The notes below the pieces were generated by a model. That model had not been told where the DNA came from and searched no databases. It worked only from the letters and a program-made list of their open reading frames with translations. A stretch of 64,000 nucleotides of DNA from Dendrobium chrysotoxum (taxonomy: Eukaryota; Streptophyta; Magnoliopsida; Asparagales; Orchidaceae), in NCBI GenBank assembly GCA_019925795.1, contig CM034298.1, forward strand, positions 53,780,365 to 53,844,364, written 5' to 3'. Positions 58,085 to 64,000 of the stretch are shown here, in pieces (position 1 is the first letter of the stretch; each line of letters opens with the position of its first letter). A program made the position numbers and the translations under genes.

Positions 58085-60246
58085 ATGCCCTAAGATTAAG
58101 TTTTGATGAATTATATATTTTAATGCCTTAATTAATCTATAGGCTACTAACAACCCATTAGTATAAATCAGTCTAGTGGAAGTAACTAATAATCATATAC
58201 ATTAAAATACTAACACCGCCACCTTCTCATGGAGGCCCTCCCACTTATCCATATCCACCATATTCCCCGCCATACTATCCCCCACCACCCCCCTTAACCC
58301 GCTACAGGTGGACCTTTCACCCCAACTATAACAAAGCAGACGATAGAGGGTCACATATTGATTGAACCTGATGGTGATACATATGTTCTTATTATATTAT
58401 TAACATGCAAATTAAAATTGAATAGATTTTTTTCTCACATAATATATTTTGTATAGGTTTCACCTGTCAAAATAGTCGATGCATAAAATATAGAACATAA
58501 TACGGAGCATGCATGATGCTCCTTATATTTCTTGGAAGAAAGTCTCAAAAGAAGTGCGAGACTTGTGGTTTAGAGAGTTTAATGTTAGTTATTATACAAA
58601 TATATTTTATATTATATCTTTTTACTTAAGCTAATAAAAATATATATATTGTATTGTATGCTTTTAAATACAGAAATATTTTTATTGGCTACCCTAGCAC
58701 AATGATAAAATTAGATAGAATTTTGAGAAGCGTGGGTTGACTCACATGCGAGACATATTTATAAATATTAAAAAATCAAGCGAATGACCACTCTGGATTG
58801 GTGAGACTGTATGGGTTGAGCTGACCAATACTTGGGGTAGCCCAGATTATACTAAGAGGGGGGACCATAATAGACAGAACATAGCTTCTGATATTGGGGG
58901 AATAAATAGTTCTCTTCATACTAGGGGGCTCAGTTCTACATATTGAGCACACATAATGTCTGATAAAAAATTTTAAAAGTTTTAAATAATTTACCTAAAT
59001 ATGAATATTAATGTAAGTCTATTACTGAAAGAGGTGCTGGGTAGAGAGCCGACCGCTGTTGAATTGCATAGTCATACCCACAGGCAACAAGAGGACCAGT
59101 ACTAGATTAATGAGCGAGCAAAAAGAGCCTACGTAAGGATTTAAGTTTAATATTTTTTATGTCATGTGTAAATTATTTAAATTTTAATTAAATTTTATAG
59201 GACGGGTAATACATGACTTCGAGAGAGACAGGCAAGAAAAGGTGAGGATTCTTCTGGTGGATCAACAAAATATTCTGACTACCACACTTAGTTGCAAGTG
59301 ATACGAGGAATGCAGCACGATAGGATTATGGTGTAGGATTGCAAGCCTACGCATACGAGGGGTAGACATCTAGTGGATCCAACTTGTCAGCAAGTACCCA
59401 GGAGTCGTTATATATCACACAAGTAGCTGCCCTTCAAGCAGAGCTAGAGCAAGTCAGAAAATTACAAGCTGACTGGCAAGTACAGATGCAGATGCAGCAA
59501 ACTCAGTTGTTGGATGGACTACTTAAAATGAGGTAGGAGCTGTATGGAAAGCAAGTAGCTTCAACAGAGGATGAGACTTATTCTGAGTAGATATTATGTT
59601 CTTATTTCTGGACATTTATTATTTGTTTTGGATATTTGTGTAGTTTTAAACGAACGAACTTTAAATTTCATTTTGAACTGTTTAATGAATGATCAATTAA
59701 TTTGAAATGTATGTTTATATTTATATGTTTATGTCCAATGTTTAGTGATGATTATGATGTTATGTTTATGTAGATGTTGAAGTTTGAATGAATATAGTTT
59801 TAGAATGTTTCTATGCAGGTTGTGTTGTAGAAATCATTTTTCTAATAGAAAAAGTTGTTTTTTTTTGCTAGAGGTTTCCAGCAGATTATACGCCAAAAAT
59901 AGACACATAATGAAATGGTATCGTATTTTCGGCAAAAAATTTTCATCGGTATTTTCGATGGATTATCTGCTGGATGTTTCGTCGGTAACTATTCGGCGAA
60001 ACCATCCGACGGATAAAACGCTGGAATTCCTTCCAGGAAAATGACATCTTGGTTACGGTTTTTCTGCCGACATTCTGTCGAAATTATTTTCGACGAATTT
60101 TTTTCTACGGAATAAAATTTTTGATGCATGAATTATCGTCGGATAACTTTTTGCCTGAAGTTCGCTAGAAACCGGGTTTTATCAGGGGAATTTCAATGTT
60201 TATTCGATGAATTATGTCCATCGGTGAATGACCGATTTTCCTGTAG
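58085..60246 (+). mobile_element. Degenerate CACTA (En/Spm-type) element, 3' portion
   Basis: Contains the PTTA/En/Spm transposase-like remnant at 58490-59590, then a subterminal region (59860-60230) with repeated CGTCGG/TCGACG-type motifs. It ends with TTTTCCTGTAGAG, close to the CACTA terminus TTTTCTTGTAGTG. The 5' end is not defined. Confidence 0.6.
58490..59590 (+). pseudogene. PTTA/En/Spm plant transposase remnant (Transposase_24-like)
   Basis: Coding pieces separated by AT-rich intron-like gaps and stops: 58493-58582 gives MHDAPYISWKKVSKEVRDLW; 58787-58980 gives PLWIGETVWVELTNTWGSPD and then an Asn/Gly-rich stretch; 59036-59140 gives GREPTAVELHSHTHRQQEDQ; 59240-59540 ends with a Gln-rich coiled-coil-like tail (VAALQAELEQVRKLQADWQ). 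This order matches the conserved region accompanying plant CACTA transposases. In-frame stops (before PLWIG, after SSTY and after EDQY) and frame changes show it is not functional. Confidence 0.75.
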
Positions 60247-60307
60247 AGAGAGGAACCATAAAGGATTCTGGCTTATGACATAAATATGTTATGAAATAAA
60301 CAGATTC
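60247..60307 (+). pseudogene. Gypsy pol 3' end, copy B, left of the LINE
   Basis: agaggaaccataaagg through 'atgaaataaacag' matches 22270-22330. It continues past the LINE at 63507. Confidence 0.75.
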
Positions 60308-63300
60308 AAATAGTAAGATTCAATACAACAACAACAACAACATCAACCCTTTATCCCACTACGTGGGGTCGGCTACATGATCCTTTTTCTCCATTGTGTC
60401 CTATTAAAAGTCAAATTCTCGTTATAAATCTAATAAAGAAAGATCCTTTCTAATATTTTCTAACCAAGTCTTTTTAGGTCTACCTCTACCTTTCTAACAT
60501 AAGTCAAATCTAAGACCTCTACTTTTCCTAACCGGGTCCATCGGGAGGCCGCCGTTTTACGTGACCAAACCATCTAAGGCGACTCTCTCTAATCTTATCT
60601 TCCACTGGAGCTACTCCAACCTTTTCACGAATATGCTCATTTCGTATCCTATCTCTAAGGGTAAAGCCACTCATCCACCTGAGCATCCTCATCTCTGCAA
60701 CACTTAACTTAGAATTATGCTTCTCTTTTAATGGCCAACATTCAGCACCATAACGCATTGCAGGTCTCACCACCATCTTATAGAATTTTCCCTTAAGTTT
60801 GAGGGGTACTTTTCTATCACACAATAAGCCCGATGCATTCCTCCACTTCAACATCCAACTTGGATTCTGCTGATAATATCCCCATCTATATCACCATCAC
60901 TCTGAACAATATATCCAAGATATCTAAAACGTGTACTCTTATTAATGACTTGATCGGCCAAAGTCACAATGCCCTCACTAGGTCTATTATTACTAAAATT
61001 ACACTCCATATATTCCGTTTTAGATCTACTCAAGCGAAAACCTTTAGACTCTAAGGTTGACCTCCACAATTCTAGTTTACCTTCAACTCCCTCTCTAGTC
61101 TTATCAACAAGAAGAATATCATCAGCAAAAAGCATACACCAAGGTACATCCTCTTGCAAATGTCTAGTGAGAACATCGATGACTAAAGCAAAAAGATATG
61201 GGCTTAAGGCTGATCCTTGGTGTAATCCAACCGAAATAGGAAAATACTTAGTCAAACCACCTTGTGTTTGAACACAAGTAATAGCTCCTGCATACATATC
61301 TTTAATGATTTGAATATAAGCGTTATTAACTTCTTTCTTTTCAAGAACTCTCCATAGCACTTCTCTTGGAACTTTATCATATGCTTTTTCTAAATCAATA
61401 AATATCATATGTAAATCCTCCTTATTCTCTCTATATTTCTCCATCAAACCTCTTAATAAATGTATGGCTTCCATAGTAGACCTACCCGGCATAAATCCAA
61501 ATTGATTTTGAGAAACATTAGTATCACGCCGCAACCTATGCTCCATAACTCGTTCCCATAGTTTTAAAGTATGACACATTAACTTAATTCCTCTATAATT
61601 CGCACAATCTTGTGCATCACCTTTATTCTTAAAAATAGGGATTAACACACTCATTCTCCACTCATCTGGCATCTTTTTAGTCTTCAAACAGTATTAAAAA
61701 GTTTAGTAAGCCAAGAAATTCCTTCATCTCCTAAGCATTTCCACACCTCTATTGGAATATCATCAGGTCCAACAGCTTTTCCACCCTTCATTTTCTTTAA
61801 AGCCTCTCTAACTTCGGTTTTACTAATACGCCGATAAAAATAGAAATCTTTATTTTCATTTAAGGTGCTAAGGTCACTACAGTCAATTTTATTTTCACAT
61901 TCTTCATTAAAAAGTTTAGCAAAATATCTCATCCACCTTTGTTGAATATCATCTTCTAAAAAAAGTACTTTTTGATCTTCATCCTTAATACACTTCACTT
62001 GAACTAAATCCTTACTACTCCTATCTCTTTGTTTGGCTAGCTTATACATATATCTTTCTCCCTCCTTAGTATCTAATCTATTATATAAATCACTAAAAGC
62101 TAAACTCTTTGCATCACATATTGCTTTCTTAGATTCCTTACGTGCCTCTTTATATAATTTTTAATTATCAGAATTTTTACAATTAAACCAATTTTTATAA
62201 CAAATCTTTTTATTTTTAATCTTTTCTTGCACATTTGGATTCCACCACCAACTATTTTTACTATTAGGAGCTTTTCCCTTTGAAACTCCAAGCACATCTT
62301 TTGCAATATTCTTAATATTACTAGCCACTTTTTCCCACATAACATTAGCATCCTCATGCACAGACAAAATCTTAAGATCTAAAATCTTACTCTCAAAAAT
62401 ATTTTTGTTAATATTCTTTAAATGCCCCCATCTAATCCTAGGAAAACGTTTTACTTTATTTTTTAATTTCTTCCCCATTATCTTCAAGTTCAAAACTAAT
62501 AAACGATGTTGGGTACATAAGTTTTCACTCGGAATAACTTTACAATCTTTGCAATCTAAACGATCTAATTTCCTTATAAGAAAAATAATCAATCTGAGTT
62601 GTACTATATCCATTTTTATAAGTAATGAGATGCTCATTCCTTTTCTTAAATAATGTATTAGCAATTAAAAAATCATAAGCTAAACAAAAATCTAATATGG
62701 ACTTACCACCTTCATTTGTCGTTCCAAACCCATAGCCACCATGAATGCTTTTAAAATCTTCTACCTCTCTACCAACATGTCCATTTAAATCTCCTCCAAT
62801 AAAAACTCTTTCTTCAAGAGGTATCTTTTGTATTAATTCTTCTAAGTCATTCCAAAATTTTAATTTTGAATCCATATCCAAACCCACTTGAGGAGCATAA
62901 GCACTTATCATATTAACAATCTTAGCATCAACAACAATCTTTAAAGCTATAATTCTATCTCCAATTCTATTAATATTTATAACATTATCCTTCAAACTCT
63001 TATCTAAAATCACACATACACCATTTCTAATACGACTCCTACCCGAATACCAAAGTTTAAATCCTAAACTATCAATCTCCTTAGCCTTCTCTCCAACCCA
63101 TTTAGTTTCCTGAATGCACAGAATATTTATCTTCCTATGAATCATAATATCTATTAATTCCATTAATTTTCCTGTAAGGGAACCTATATTCCAAGTTCAT
63201 ATCCTAATTTTAGTTTCATGGACTAGCTTCTTTGCCCACATCCGTCCTTGATGTGGTAACCCTTGCCTATTTAACACTGCACCCGGGCGGCGGTGCAGCG

Positions 63301-63506
63301 GCCCTTGCACACTTGTCGCTGTATTCAGGCCATACAACGCGTCGCTTTCAGGGGACGCCCTAGCATTAACACAATTTCTTAAAGGATTCATATCATTATT
63401 ATTCGACAAGTTTTACGCTGGCTGTCGACTACCTAACGCAACCCTTCACTTTTCTCATCCAGGACTTGGGACCTGGCAACGGCAGTGTTAAATAGTAAGA
63501 TTCAAT
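60308..63506 (-). mobile_element. RTE-clade LINE with 17-bp target duplication
   Basis: Body 60325-63489, minus orientation, 5' end at 63489. The 3' end is a (TTG)n tail, seen as acaacaacaacaacaac from 60325. Target duplications are aaatagtaagattcaat at 60308-60324 and 63490-63506. Apparently full length, about 3.2 kb. The 5' and 3' ends match the fragments in the ABCG introns. Encodes an APE-type endonuclease and a reverse transcriptase, now broken. Confidence 0.93.
60528..63409 (-). pseudogene. RTE LINE endonuclease-reverse transcriptase, broken
   Basis: Reading on the minus strand: an N-terminal piece 63409-63197; an in-frame TGA (63197-63199) just before TWNIGSLTGK; the APE-like endonuclease with NILCIQETKW and GDLNGHVG to about 62585; a frameshift in a T run; the central region; an in-frame TAA (62161-62163); a frameshift near 61685; the reverse transcriptase with MPDEWRMSVLIPIFKNKGDA, FIDLEKAYDKVP, GLHQGSALSPYLF and the catalytic LFADDILLV; a one-base loss near 60850; and the C-terminus with MRMLRWMSGFTLRDRIRNEH and RLRWFGHVKRR. 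This is the usual domain order of plant RTE elements. Five lesions make it non-autonomous, though domains are otherwise well conserved. Confidence 0.93.
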
Positions 63507-63635
63507 GGAAGAATAAAATAGAAAGAGAAGCTACTTGGAAGAAAGAATATGAGAAGTGGTAATTATATCCCGATCTATTTCAGTGATATGAATTCTAAAA
63601 TGTTAATGGAAACACTTTTCTGAGGAGGGGAGAAT
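63507..63635 (+). pseudogene. Gypsy pol 3' end, copy B, right of the LINE
   Basis: ggaagaataaaatagaaagag and 'agctacttggaagaaag' match 22345-22400. A GAGGAGGGGAGAA polypurine tract (63622-63634) follows. Confidence 0.85.
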
Positions 63636-64000
63636 TATAACACTCACAGATCAGTGTACTATTTCACTTGTTTTGACCTAATCTTATTCATGACAATCCA
63701 CTTAATTTTGGTATTTGAATCATTTTACATGTGTCTAGGAATATTTTGTATGCATGTGAAAGTTTGCATTTATTTTGAAGTGAGTCTCAAGAGCCTATAT
63801 GCCTATTTTGAAAATTTGGGAAATTTTCACTGGGGCGTCGCGGCTTTGCACTCTTTGGAATTTAGGTACTAAATTCATGTTGTGGCACTAGTGGTGGCGC
63901 TGCAACATTGTGGGCTCCCAGAGGGAGCACTACAATGTGCGTGATTGGGCAGTGTTGCACTGTGCCAAATTTTTATATTAAAAATATTATTTTTTACTAT
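63636..64000 (+). repeat. Gypsy LTR start (copy B), cut by the window end
   Basis: TATAACACTCACAG onward aligns closely with 22480-22845, including 'ctcccagagggagcactac' and 'taaaaatattattttt'. Confidence 0.88.

Overview
The window is nuclear DNA of a flowering plant. It contains one intron-containing plant-type gene, an ABCG half-transporter, and the rest is a dense, layered set of plant transposable elements: Tat-lineage and other LTR retrotransposons, an RTE-clade LINE, a PTTA/En/Spm CACTA relic, and Tourist-like and hAT-like MITEs. The species cannot be named from the sequence. No tRNA, rRNA, CRISPR array or bacterial-type operon was seen.

Layout. 1-8323: an apparently intact 8-exon ABCG half-size transporter on the minus strand, encoding 646 aa, with introns loaded with MITEs and LINE fragments. 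8492-8984: a Tourist-like element just upstream of its start codon. 9203-15927: a complete minus-strand LTR retrotransposon with 5-bp target duplications. It carries only a broken gag (TR-GAG type) plus long tandem repeats where pol would be. 16440-19760: a repeat-rich block that recurs, rearranged, at 49190-51343. 21241-22990: an hAT MITE, then a decayed Ty3/gypsy integrase C-terminus and LTR. 22990-26330: probable further LTR remnants, one with an array of palindromes. 28053-49015: a solo LTR of the TR-GAG family, with ATAAT target duplications, split by a 19.5-kb element.

That split element (29135-48646) is the most striking object. Its two 6.85-kb LTRs differ at only three places that I found, it has an ACGAC target duplication and a primer-binding-site-like sequence, but no gag or pol. 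Its 5.8-kb interior instead holds three different tandem arrays whose units are inverted repeats. In each array the two arms change together while the connecting loop stays constant, and many of the remaining mismatches are G-T/G-U compatible. The last 2 kb of the LTR, which should form the RNA leader, is also crowded with perfect inverted repeats. A fourth co-varying hairpin array lies in the TR-GAG element and a similar palindrome array in a probable LTR at 23720-24300. I infer a young non-autonomous giant-LTR family, mobilised in trans, whose RNA is built of hairpin arrays.

49190-58085: a second TR-GAG-family LTR whose GC-rich ~30-bp minisatellite has grown to several kb, interrupted by another LTR-like element, an hAT MITE and further LTR-like sequence. 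58085-60246: a degenerate CACTA element. 60247-64000: a second copy of the gypsy 3' end, with a nearly full-length RTE LINE inserted (exact 17-bp target duplication); the related copy at about 22340 shows the site without the insertion.
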